Assembly (NCBI GenBank): GCA_022113835.1 | Contig: JAILWY010000020.1 | Span: 4,402,001 to 4,466,000, forward strand | From: Atopsyche davidsoni | Lineage: Eukaryota; Arthropoda; Insecta; Trichoptera; Hydrobiosidae | Length of the DNA stretch: 64,000 bases | Direction of reading: 5' to 3' | Part shown: piece by piece, positions 10,741 through 21,241 of the stretch | Layout: every line of letters starts with the position of its first letter | How positions within the stretch are numbered: the first letter of the stretch is position 1 | Program-made: the position numbers and the translations under genes | Notes under the pieces: generated by a model | Told to the model about the DNA's origin: nothing | The model's input: only the letters and a program-made list of their open reading frames with translations | Databases searched by the model: none

Positions 10741-13700
10741 AATTAATCGGTTTTATTGCGTCGTTAGCGCGATGCCCAGAAGCCCGGCTTGCAATCACAC
10801 TTACGTTTATTCATACGCTAATGTGATAAAGTACAGGTACTTGTATTATACAGGGCGGCTGTACACTTGTGACCGATTTGCAATCAGATAGCATCCCTTT
10901 ATTTTTTTATTGCTTTGACTTAAAATTCAAGTCTTCTGGTGTACAAATAGAAGAACTGGTATAACCGAGGGTTAAGTCGGGTTTAGTGAATGTTGCGTTT
11001 AGTTTGGCCCACGTAACTGTACGAAGCGAGTACTGCTAGACGAATCTGTGTCAAGAATATTAATCCATACAAAGCAGCCGTCAAAGTCTCGGGTTATACT
11101 ATTCTTATAAAAAATGTAAATACTCACAGGTCATGCAGTTGCATGCTGTGCATGCCCAACACACGTACATTATCATTTATAAAACGCAGGCGTTTTTAAA
11201 ATGACATTTTTGTAGCGGTTACAAGTGAACTGAAAACTGATTTTAAATATAGTATGCTTACATTTAATATTAAGCACATAGAATTGTTTTTTTTTTTTTA
11301 TTGTTTCTTGGGTGTTGAGCCGCTTAAAGTAAATTGTGAAACGGGACTTAAAGATCGGCGTACCGAATACATATGAAGCAACTTAACACCCGAGAAACGA
11401 AATTTTCAAAAAGACTCAAAATCGATTGAGAGTATATTTTTTTGAGCGGTCGACGTCTGAGCTCGGATAATCTGAGACCGAATATCTTCAAATAGAAGAT
11501 GGCTAAAACCATTATTATTATATTTTGAAATATACAGTGCTCGCAGTAGACAAGGTTGTAAGGTGTTTGGCATATATATATTATCTTCTTCACCATGTGT
11601 CTCTCCTCAAAGGAGCATATACTCATGCTGAGCCAGTGTTTTCTAAGGGTAAAAAAAGTATAGTGAGCCACTTCAAGGTGCTTCCAGAGTATACCCCTCT
11701 ACAATCATTCCAAGTCCACTGCTCCATTACCGATCCTTTATCTCAAAGTGCACTGCATGCCTTCACCGCATGCCAAGTAGACATGTAGTGCATGCCTGCC
11801 TCGCAGCTCCGCCCCGGGGCCGCGTGCTATATTTAGACCACGTCTTTAGGCCGCAGACCCCACGTGGCTTATACACATGGTCGCCTCCGACCAAGCACCC
11901 TGCACGCTCTGCGACACGACCGACCAAAAACTACAACAACGAATAACACGATCCTACCACTCAGCCGACGTGGCGCCGTCTCCGACTGTGCTCTCACCTT
12001 CGTAGCGACTATCGTATGACGCATCGTTATTTTTAAAACATGGCGTGCAATTTTTCAATTGTTAATCTACATACATTGATACGCTGAGATGGATCCCGAC
12101 AACACATCAAGGCCTAATTGACAATTGTCTTGTTGAAATATATTTTCATGGCACGCCATGGCATGAAGACTTTAAAATGATAAGCCGTGAGAATTTTTTT
12201 TTTACTGTACAATGTCTTGTTAGGGCGTGTATTTTTTTTTAAATTTTTAATAATTGGCTTTGAAAAAACCACGTTTTATAATTTGAAGTCTGTGTGATTT
12301 ATTGACGCTTAATAGACTTTTTTTTAATGAAAACTATTTTAGTATACTTAGACGTAATTTGGTATTTTTTGCTTTGAAGTTCATCCGTTAGTAGCTTGAT
12401 ATGCTTGATAGACGCTGCGTCTATCAAGCATAAGTGGTCTTTAATGGCGATTTTTATGTTTCAATATATATTTAAATGCTTGCTTATATGAAATTAATAA
12501 AGTCTTTTTTTTGTGTAAGCAGCAAAACACTGTCAATCAGTACAGTAACTATCAATAGCGTTTTTGACTCTACGTCTGTATAGTTTGGAATCACCCTGTA
12601 TATATCAGCTCAGAAAAGTCTCGGCATACTATTTCCTCACTTCTAACTCATTAGCAGTCATATCCGCGAATGTTCTGGTGATTTCGCAACAGTTAATCGA
12701 AGTAGTTGAGTGGGCTCCGCCCTCAGCCACCCCCGTCTTCCAGCTATAACCAGTTCTTCTCCTCCACAAGTGATCGACCTTGCTCGAGTCCGCTGCTCCA
12801 TGAAGACCTCTCCGTGTTTACGCCACTCGAATCAAAATACTATACTACACTGATATCTCCGTAGGTTTTGGCAGCCATTATTGTGAGTTGATTTGAAGTG
12901 AACAATGAGTTTTCGGTCTTCTCTGTACCGAAAACTTTCAACACCCTAAAATCTACTTTACACATTACTGAGGTAATCGATTTACACGCAAAATAAACAA
13001 GAAACATCCTAGAAAGGTTTCTAATGACACTGGTGGGGTTCGAGTCTACACTTCATAGTTATATTTATAACGAACTGTGTGATGGATCAATTTAGCTCGA
13101 ATCGACTTCTAGGTTTTGTATAAAATTGATACTGTAGGTTCGCTTGTCGATATATGCCGCTTTGTTATGTTGTGTCAATAATAATAAAATATGCTATTTT
13201 TAATACATATATATATGTTTTATATATTAAATTATTTTAGAATTTAGACCCAATCCAGGTCTATTTACCGAATGACGTGTTAGCGAGCACGTGTAGGATT
13301 TTAGAACTGAGCCGCTGGCCAGAATTGACAGAAATTGGCACAATTGCCAGTTGAAATCATTCCTCCGTGGATGTGTCATTAGGTCTGATAATTGCCTTCG
13401 CAGGCAAGTACCCGGGGCTCACGACTCTCCCATACAAAAAAAAAAAAAAAAAAAATACCTCTCCCAGAGAACAACAAGAGCGTCGGTTCTCTGGGACGAG
13501 AAACTTAATATATGCGGTGCGTTTTTATTTTTGCTATTAGAAAATCGCGGCATATTAATTGGGAAAATAGAAAATTAAAATGAAAAATAATATGTACGCG
13601 TGTTTTGCACTTGATTACACGCCATGTTTTATTATTTCGCTTTTATGTCGATATATATATGCTTAATTGACTGGAGCTTGGAACGTGTTTTGCTGAGAGA

Positions 13701-14212
13701 ACATTCGCGGATGAAATCCGCTTAAGACTCTATCAGTAGTAAAAATATTACTTTTCATCGTAATATATATATTTTGCATATGCATATAAGCAGTTTTATA
13801 ATTTATAAATAAATTATAGCAAGCTTAAAACACGCTTAAAGTCGTATCTAGAGGGTGTGATAGAAATCACAGCAGCTGAAAAAAAAAAACGTTGCCTATA
13901 TAACAGCTCGGTTATAATATTTATTTGTATACTTTGCTATTTGAGTTCTTGTAAATTCGCCAAATTACTTAAAATATAACGTCCGTATTATATTTCGTCT
14001 TTAAATATATTTAAAAAAAATAATAAATTTAGTAGGAATGTCTCTTCGTGGACGAATACGTTATTGGAAAAAATCACGAGCTACGTAACGTTGCCAAAAA
14101 AAAATATTTTTGGATTCAGGATTTACTTATATATTTGTAATATTTCAGAAATAAGCAACACAAGTGAATTTTTTTTTTTTTTTTTTTTCATTTTAATATT
14201 TTATATTCCTAG
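10741..14212. other. Gene-free stretch upstream of exon 1a
   Basis: Mostly AT-rich. 11581-11630 carries an inverted GAA-tail/CTCTCCTC remnant of the LINE/SINE family. 11790-12010 is GC-rich with a TATATTTA box at about 11829 downstream of CCGCCCCGGGGCCGCG, a possible but untested promoter. A perfect palindrome lies at 12400-12432. A run of about twenty A occurs at 13436-13455. A run of about twenty T at 14169-14189 precedes the acceptor-like TTCCTAG at 14206-14212. Confidence 0.4.
12400..12432. repeat. Perfect 33-bp palindrome
   Basis: TATGCTTGATAGACGC, a single central T, then GCGTCTATCAAGCATA: two 16-nt arms with no mismatch. AGCTTGATATG just before it partly repeats the arm. In RNA the arms could pair but the one-base centre leaves no loop, so at least the inner pairs would open. 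Origin is unknown. Confidence 0.85.
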
Positions 14213-14698
14213 CGCTTTTAGTAATAAAAAAAGTGCCTTGTGATATATAAGATCTTCGAGTGTGTCTTCTCCAGCTCTCCTCCTGGAGACGACCTTGGTG
14301 CTTGGAAGATTGGCACATCCGTCCACGGAGAATGAGACCACTAAAGTATGAAATCGAAAGTGACGATGCGAAGTAGATTTCCCCCGAAACGCTGAAGCAG
14401 CATTCTGGCAGTGGCTTCGGTTGAAGAATATACAAGTCGGTCGAAGTATCAGTCAGCTGGAGAAGCTCGTCACCATCGTCCATGCACCCTCCCAGCGGAT
14501 CGCTCCACGCCCCCGGCGGCTCCAACTCCTCAAGCATGAGCGTGGAGCGGCGACTATCTCGGAGCCTCCACTCCTGCCTCAAGGGGGATCCTGACGACGA
14601 CGGAGACGCTGACTCATCATGGGAGGACATCAGCCTGGAGGACCTCAGCGGGGTCACCCCCGAGGACCTGCTGCTGCTCGACGACCACGCTGAACAAG
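14213..14698 (+). CDS. Coding exon 1a with 5' leader: alternative N-terminus of an unrecognised gene
   Basis: The reading frame starts at ATG 14482, with an in-frame TGA at 14422, and runs 72 codons plus one base to AACAAG|GTTTAC (exon end 14698, phase 1). The GC-rich coding part encodes a Ser-rich start, a basic SVERRLSRSLHSCLK segment, then an acidic stretch with DPDDDGDAD, SWEDISLEDL and LLLLDDH. No named domain, signal peptide or membrane segment is seen; it looks disordered with an amphipathic acidic tail. The same phase at exon 2 (28631) suggests they join. A leader from about 14213 is proposed because a long T-run and TTCCTAG lie just before; the true 5' end is unknown. The donor is weak (positions +3 to +6 TTAC), and a transposon begins within 20 bp of it. 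Only the span from 14482 is coding. Confidence 0.6.
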
Positions 14699-15181
14699 GT
14701 TTACCATCTTTGCTTAAGGCAGTCCATTACCTGGCGAAATCGTGTCATTTAATTAATTTAATTCTCACTTTATTTTTCAATATCGAAAATTGATTTTTTT
14801 ACAGAGCATAGAAAAAACTATAAATTATATTTAACAATTTTTTATCATTTAATTAACGTCCATTTTCAGGGTAAAATAAAATCTTGAAGATGTTGAAAAA
14901 TTGGATAAAATGACGACTTTTCAAAACCAAAGTTTTTTAAAAAAAATTTTTTTTTTATTTTTAAATTAATAATACGCACACGGTTTATATTTAATATTTT
15001 AATTCCAATTGAAAAAAAGACTTTTAAATGTTTAGGATTCATGGAAAATGTACCGGACGAGTGTCCAAATTCCTACACTTCAATCGGAAAAATACATATT
15101 TATCATATTAATAGTAAATTTATAAGAAATAAAAATATATTGTGTTCGGAAGAAGGGATGTGTCAAACTTTTTGCATTTAA

Positions 15182-17303
15182 CACTAGATTGCCCAAGATT
15201 TGATGTATACCTATATTGCCCAAAAGCAGTCAAAATGACTGCTTTGTGAAAGAGTAACTAATGTGTAAAGAAATATGTTTAAAATTATTTTTTTATATTT
15301 TTTATATTATTTACAGTTATATAAGTAAATATTAAAAATAAAAAAAATTTACTTCACTTGGTAAAAAATAATTTATGCATTATTATTTGTACATTTTAGG
15401 AAATTAAAGTGGAAATCTTTTTATGTGTACATCTTCCGCAAACATACTTTTGACATTTTTCACATATATTATTTGTTTTGTTGTTGTGGCAAAGTCGTAC
15501 TTGACTAATTTTGCGTTCGTTAGAATGGGTTGCATTTGATGATGTTGCAATTGATCTTTATGGGTCTTCATGTTCTGATAAATTTTTCTGTCTTGCAGCT
15601 CTGTATTCGGTGAAAAGCTGTTCTGTTTATTGAAACAAGAACTCTTTCGTTGTATTTGTATTCCTGTCGTTTCTTTGTAAAGGATCCAAGCATTTATAGC
15701 AGCTAAATCTAAAATATTAAATAATATTTGGAGGGAACTACGTTATCTACGAGAACTAGAAAAAATACAGCAAAAGCTAGTTATCTACGAGAACTAGCTT
15801 TTACTGTATATTTTCTGGCCATTTGATCCGCCACATCAACTCCAAATTTTGTGCTGTTATAATATTGAATAGATTCCGGTAACATTTTTTTATTACTATG
15901 ATCAATTTTGACGTATTTATGCTTAGAACTTAGAACAGCTACACTTTTATTTGTTTTGCTTTTATATATTGTAAGAACTCAATTCTCTAATTTATATAGC
16001 AGAGTGGAAAAACGAGGCAGTTATCCTTCGTTTGTTTGGCTACTTTGGGTAGTTCTCTTTTGATTCCTCTAATAGTTCCAACTAGAGGTGTTTTTTTGCC
16101 AATAATTTTGTAACGAGTGACAAGCTAGTGAAAAAGTTATCCGTCGTGATATTTCTTCCATTGCTTGTATATGGCTCGACAAGTTTTAGAACAACGTGTT
16201 CACCGAGAAGCATTGACGATGGTCGTTGTTCATCTCTCCCCAAAAAAGGAAAGCCATTCATCTACTAAAATCTGATGCAAGTCAGAATTTGATGCCAAAT
16301 TTGTTGGGTTTATTAGGCATATACTGTGTAAACCTGCACCTGGGTTTTGACGGAAATAATTGCTCGTCAACTGTTATATTTTGCCCTGGTTGATAGCAAG
16401 CTTGACTATTTTCAATGAACTTGTCCCATATTTCCGAAATCGAGGCAAATTTATTTGTTTTAAGGCTTGTTTCGGTTAACTTGTTTCGGTTCTTTTGTCA
16501 GAACAAATAAATCGTAGGATTTGATTGAACTTTTCTCTGGCCAGTTTTTCTAAAAAATTCGGGACCTCGCTTTGCTGACCATAAATAACTCAGTTTTAAA
16601 TTTTTTTCCTCGGAGGCTCCACGAGCATATAAAATCCCAATAAATGCATGTATTTCCTGTAATGCTGTTGTCCAATCATTCCTCAAAATTCGGCGGCCTT
16701 CTTCTTCTGTGCACTTTTTTATATGTTTGATAATATAGTTATCTATTATCAATGAGAATGCACTGATAAGATTATCTGTCATAATGTTCCTTTTTGCGTA
16801 GCCTGATGGCCCTTTCACACCCTTGAAAATACAAGTAGATGGTAACCTTCCAGAAAGTTAAATTTTGACCACACAGTACCATCGGCAGCTATTTCGGTCT
16901 CCTGAATGGTGTTTTCAGTTTTCAGTTTTCAGCTTCATGATGTCAATTTATCATGTACTTGTATGTTATCATGTGACGATAATCGAAAAAAAAATGAAAA
17001 CTGTTAGCTCAATACAGAACCGAACTGTTCGTATAATAAATTGACTCAATTCAATAATAAGAGTCATTTGATTATTTAAAATTTCCCAAGCAGTCAAAAT
17101 GACTGCTTTTGGGCAATATAGGTATAACACATATATATATACCGGAAATGAAGGGTGTGGAGGTAAATTCAATTATCAATAAACGCATTTATATGTTTTA
17201 GAAAAAGTCATAAAATTTTAAGAAATTATGTTTATAAATACATAATTTTTTTTCTAATTGAAATTCAAAAGCAGTCAAAATGACTTCTTTGGGCAACCTA
17301 GTG
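15182..17303 (-). mobile_element. piggyBac-like DNA transposon, 2.1 kb, inserted in family A with exact TTAA duplication
   Basis: The element starts CACTAGATTGCCCAAGA and ends CTTTGGGCAACCTAGTG, imperfect terminal inverted repeats. It is bordered by TTAA at 15178-15181 and 17304-17307. Undisturbed family A copies read GCATTTAAAT at the same place, so the empty site is known: one TTAA became two. Subterminal blocks containing AGCAGTCAAAATGACTGCTT occur near 15225 and, with the adjoining TACCTATATTGCCCA in inverse orientation, near 17093-17128. The interior holds a transposase pseudogene on the - strand. TTAA-specific cut-and-paste without footprint is known for piggyBac. Confidence 0.93.
15395..16860 (-). 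pseudogene. piggyBac-type transposase, frameshifted remnant
   Basis: Read on the minus strand, the pieces follow piggyBac transposase order. The N-terminal part of the DDE_Tnp_1_7-type domain (longest open piece 16498-16818) has AFIGILYARGA and LKLSYLWS. Next come ITVDEQLFPSKPRCRFTQY near 16370 (first catalytic Asp), MLLGEHVVLKLVEPY near 16200, ITTDNFFTSL near 16140 (second Asp), and YYNSTKFGVDVADQMAR near 15830 (third Asp). A Cys-rich C-terminus with ICEKCQKYVCGRC lies near 15440. All three catalytic aspartates can still be read. Frameshifts and stops separate the pieces, and an 18-bp stretch (GTTATCTACGAGAACTAG) is duplicated at about 15738 and 15779, so no active protein is expected. N-terminal residues before about 16860 are not identified. 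Confidence 0.9.
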
Positions 17304-17504
17304 TTAAATATTTTTGATTGGTGCAGTCGATTTTTCGCAAAACGTACTAGAAAATGATCAAAAAAAACTCGATTATGGGACCTAGACCCTTAATCTCAGC
17401 ACCAATGCATCCACCGCGTATCTAGCAAAACCCTTAAACCGACGCTATTTTCGTGTGGCAATATTGTTGTGTGGCAGAGTGTATAGACCCCACTTGCTCA
17501 TATA

Positions 17505-17575
17505 TCACGTCACGACCGCTGATCCACTGCTGGACGAAGGCCTCTCGCACTCTCACCGCCCCTCACATATCCATG
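17505..17575 (+). repeat. Short LINE-like fragment
   Basis: ATCCACTGCTGGACGAAGGC followed by CTCTC is a widely spread insect non-LTR element motif (CACTGCTGGACGAAGGCCTC type). Only about 70 bp are recognisable. A possibly related AGCAGTGGACCGCAGG motif lies at about 57451. Confidence 0.45.
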
Positions 17576-17648
17576 AACATCTCAAAATTTATTAGTATGT
17601 AAACTGTATTACACAAGTGTAATACAAAAGCAAGACTTTGCTCTAGAG

Positions 17649-18045
17649 CAGAGGTTCCCAAAGTGGTCAATATCGACCCCCAGGGGTTGATTTCGCCCTG
17701 TAAGGGGTCGATGACAGCGAAAAATTAAATTGGGGGTCCACGAACTGTAAATGGGGGTCTACAATAGTAAATCCCATTGGCCATGTTGGCCACGTCATTT
17801 TCAACTATTTTCAATGTACAGCGTCATTATTTCGACGCGTTGTTTCAGTGTAAAGCATGGTTAAAATTTTATTAAATTAATGTTTCAAAACATGTTAACT
17901 TAAGTCAATCGGTTTATAAATGTCAAATATATTCAATGTTTACATACCGACATAAAATATGGCGCACCCTGTATATCAGATGTCAAAAACAGAAAAACTC
18001 GACAAGGGCTCGACGGGACAAAATACTTTGGGAACAAAGTGAATA
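17649..18045 (+). mobile_element. hAT-like miniature element, copy without intact right end
   Basis: Starts CAGAGGTTCCCAAAGTGGTC and shares ordered blocks with the 23360 copy: GGGGTCGATGACAGCGAAAA, TTGGGGGTCCAC, ATACCGACATAAAATATGGC and ACGGGACAAAATA. The right end CTTTGGGAACAAAG has lost the expected terminal CTG and no duplication of the left octamer CTCTAGAG is found. The ORF at 17936-18205 crosses its edge and is spurious. Confidence 0.75.
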
Positions 18046-20050
18046 TGGCTTATATTGGCTTGCTCAACATTCGATGTTGCTTGTCGCAAGCTTGTTTTCT
18101 AAACACATGCTCGCGTTTCTAATGACTGCTACACACATTCTTGTTTATTTATACATTATGGATATCAGTCAGTCGAGGTTGTGTATTTGCACAGTGTACG
18201 CTTAATTATGCTCTCACTGCGATTATCCTCAAACGAGTAACTGTTTATTTTATCAGCACAGTCATGACTGTTGCTATTTTGCTATCCACTGTGTCGGGGA
18301 CATCGCATCCTTGAGCATATCGCTGAAATAATTTCAGATATCTTTCAATCGGTGTGTAAACCACTCGACGTTAAATCTGTAAAGTATAAAAAAAATACAT
18401 AATATTTCTTCAATTGATAAGACTCTCTTATCTTGCAAAAATATTAAATTGTGTAAATAAGATTAGCCATATATGACTATATTTAACTAAGCACAATAAA
18501 AACATCTGTATTTATATTTAATATTTTCTTTTTGAGCAATGAGTTCAGAATAACTCTGTACGCGTATTAATTAAAAAAATCCAAATGAGTAAACATGTTT
18601 CGCAAGAAATTTTTTCATCGTCGCGGTTTTATTTTACAACTACCGGTAATTTTTTTTTTTTTTTACATGTAACAATTCTTTCTGGAATTCGCGTTTTGGG
18701 CAAGTCTTAGAACCGTTTGTTTTTTTATTTAATTATTTACCCAGCTGCTATAGCTTCTTGTGTGTTTCCGACACTGTCTATGAAATCCGATGTGTTGTGA
18801 TGCAATCGAGACGGTGCTCCCCTGCTCGATGAGGACCTCCCTCTCGGTTTCTGCTATATATATATAAGGCTTGTGTCGCTTTGACTGTCGGTCAAGGTTC
18901 TTAGAGAGGTATTTGGTACAAGCTGCGGTTTTTGTGTCCATCACCACCTGGTAATGATCTCCAGAAAAAATAGAGCCTTCTGGTCACGAGAACGCCAGAC
19001 TATCGTAAGCGACACATTTGGGAACGAAAAAGTATATCCTTTTATATTTGCATCGACTGTAGTAATATTTTCAAAAGCAAAGGTGAATTTCAATATATTT
19101 TTTGTGAGCCTTTCGTGAGCTACAAAAAAAAAATATTTTGCTATTTATTTTTATGTAGATTATTACAAATAAAATGAGCCTATCGTGGATACCTTTAAAT
19201 GCAAAAAAAAAATAAAGCATGTATTAACTATTGATTTTTATACAATGCATATTAAATTATTCACACGCTAGGAATTAAGCATATGCCCTGCTTTTATATA
19301 TAGATTTTTTTTTTTTTTAATAGTAAGAAGAGGGGATGTAATAATGGTTAAAATAGAAAGCCTTACAAAATATCATGTATATTAATTAATAATAATTAAT
19401 TTATATTTCGCATACGATAGTCTAGCGGACATACGTAAATGCGGTTTGTATCTCGAGGTGTATAAAAAAAAACATAGTTAAGTTAACGGTCGATCAAATG
19501 GTCTCAAAAAATATTTTTTTAATTATTTTGGTAAAGGTTATTTTTATTTACAGCCTATTCTAGTTTTTAGAAACGAAAAAAACTGGGGGTGCACTTATGA
19601 AAGCCTATTTTTCATCCCTTTGAGATATTGAAAAATCGAGGTATTCTTCATCAGCAGTACTTTAGATTGAATATAGTGGATTTATTAAAGCTGTGGTATT
19701 ATTTTCGGCTGGATAATAAAATAAATAAAAGTCTAGTATTCATTAAATCATTTTCGTATTGCTTTAATTCGCATAAAAAAATAAATTACTTGCTTCTGAG
19801 TTTCTTATAGCGCGGATGCGAATCAATCGCGTCGAGTCTTTGGGGACATTATCAAATGGATTTATTATGTGGCCTCCTTTACAAATGGAGGCCACACACT
19901 GCAGACGGCGTGTTGTTTGTTTATTCGAAAGGAAATATGACGCCATTGTGACACTACGTGTTACCACAACAATGCCAGGCCGTCCTCCTCGCCAGGTGAC
20001 AATACTTACGATCTGAACTACCCCCCGGCCGCGTGACCCCTGGCCTAGTC
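18046..20050. other. Intronic stretch without supported gene
   Basis: AT-rich with homopolymer runs. 18729-18990 is of more mixed composition and its minus frame encodes a charged peptide of about 72 residues with no recognised domain and no splice frame; it may be a decayed exon or repeat. 19816-20016 is similar. I do not call genes here. Confidence 0.4.
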
Positions 20051-20057
20051 GCTCCTC

Positions 20058-20990
20058 CAGCGGTCCCCAACCCGTGGTACGCGAGTCATCATCATCAAAA
20101 TATATATATATATATATATATACATATATAAGTTCTCATTCATGAAGTTGAAGCATGGACACTCAAGACAGCAGCTACTGTGCGAAGAATTGAAGCGACA
20201 GAAATATGACTGTATAGGAGAATCTTTAAAACACCATGGGTTGATCACGTCACTCGAAAGACAACTCCTGACCATGGAAAAGTAGAGAAGGGTTAGGTTA
20301 GGTTAATCTTGTAACTGTGAGTATAGCATACAGCAAGGAAACATCGAAGGAAGAAGATATGATATGACTGCCCCAGGATATAAATATGTCCGATGAAATG
20401 ATCACATGTGGAGAGACACCAGAAGAAGAAGAATATAATATATAATATAAATAAGAATATAATCAATAAAATGACCATGGTAAAGAAGTGGAATGTCTTC
20501 TATCTTGGATACATTTTAGCGACAGTGTGTATAACAAGCCGATTGTCCAAAGAAAAATCTAAAAAAAAATGGGCATTGGAAGAAGAAAGCGCGACTGGCC
20601 CAGGATATAAATATGTTCGATAAAATTGTCACTAATTATATATGAGGAGAGGCATCAGAAGAAGAAGAAGAGCAGCAGCAATACGCACACCTTTATTTTT
20701 AGTATAAAACAGTGTAGAAGCACTGGGGACCAAGAAAACCATGAATATACTAATACGAGACGGTTACACACTTGTACTTAAGATACGCTTTGAAGGCAAG
20801 GTTTTCAGCGATACGTGTCGGGAAAAGTTTGAGAACCACTGGGGCGGAATATAGCCCGACATGATACTTATCAACCGGGTGGTCCGGATAAAGTGTCATA
20901 TTTTATTTTCATTAAATTAAGGTGGAGTTGTCGCGTTTGTTTATTGTACTGGGCCACGTGAAGCGGATTTTTATTCAAATTTCTCCGCCT
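20058..20990 (+). mobile_element. Composite repeat block: LINE 3' part, hAT ends, shared unit E
   Basis: CAGCGGTCCCCAACCCGTGG at 20058 is a hAT-type left end and GAGAACCACTG at 20831-20841 a hAT-type right end. Between them, + strand translation gives HEVEAWTLKTAATVRRIEAT and YRRIFKTPWVDHVT (20145-20255), then GRRKRDWPRI (about 20580), and a tail ATGAGGAGAGGCATCAGAAG plus GAA repeats (20640-20675). These are the C-terminal end and 3' tail of a non-LTR reverse transcriptase. The block 20720-20985 recurs inverted at 40640-40880. GGTTAGGTTAGG occurs at 20291-20302. Confidence 0.65.
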
Positions 20991-21195
20991 TATCCATCAC
21001 GCCACAAAGCCTTCGTTTATATCCTCTTACCTATTTTTATGAAAGTATAATAACATCTGTAAATGGTTCTCTTGTGTATTTCGTATTTATTTATGTTTAA
21101 GAGCCAAGTCTCCGACATCCAAGAATTTCGTGGTAATGTGTTTCTTATCGTAACAAACTCATATTTCAAAATACAATGCATACACACCCAAGCCC

Positions 21196-21240
<45 letters not shown>
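21196..21240. repeat. (TA)n microsatellite
   Basis: About 20 uninterrupted TA pairs. The downstream end of the frame 21063-21254 is only this repeat. Confidence 0.95.

Positions 21241-21241
<1 letters not shown>

Larger units (their letters stand above)
14718..17389 (+). mobile_element. Family A copy 2, interrupted by a piggyBac element
   Basis: Left half 14718-15181 and right half 17304-17389 are the two parts of one family A copy. TTAA stands at both borders (14714-14717 and 17390-17393), fitting a TTAA target duplication. The right end reads GGGACCTAGACCC as in the other copies. The left end starts GGCAGTCCATTACCTGGCG, unlike the GGGTCTTGCTA start at 54228 and 60094, but GGCAGTCC recurs at 44743, so a second subfamily is likely. 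The left border lies about 20 bp downstream of the exon 1a donor. Confidence 0.75.
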
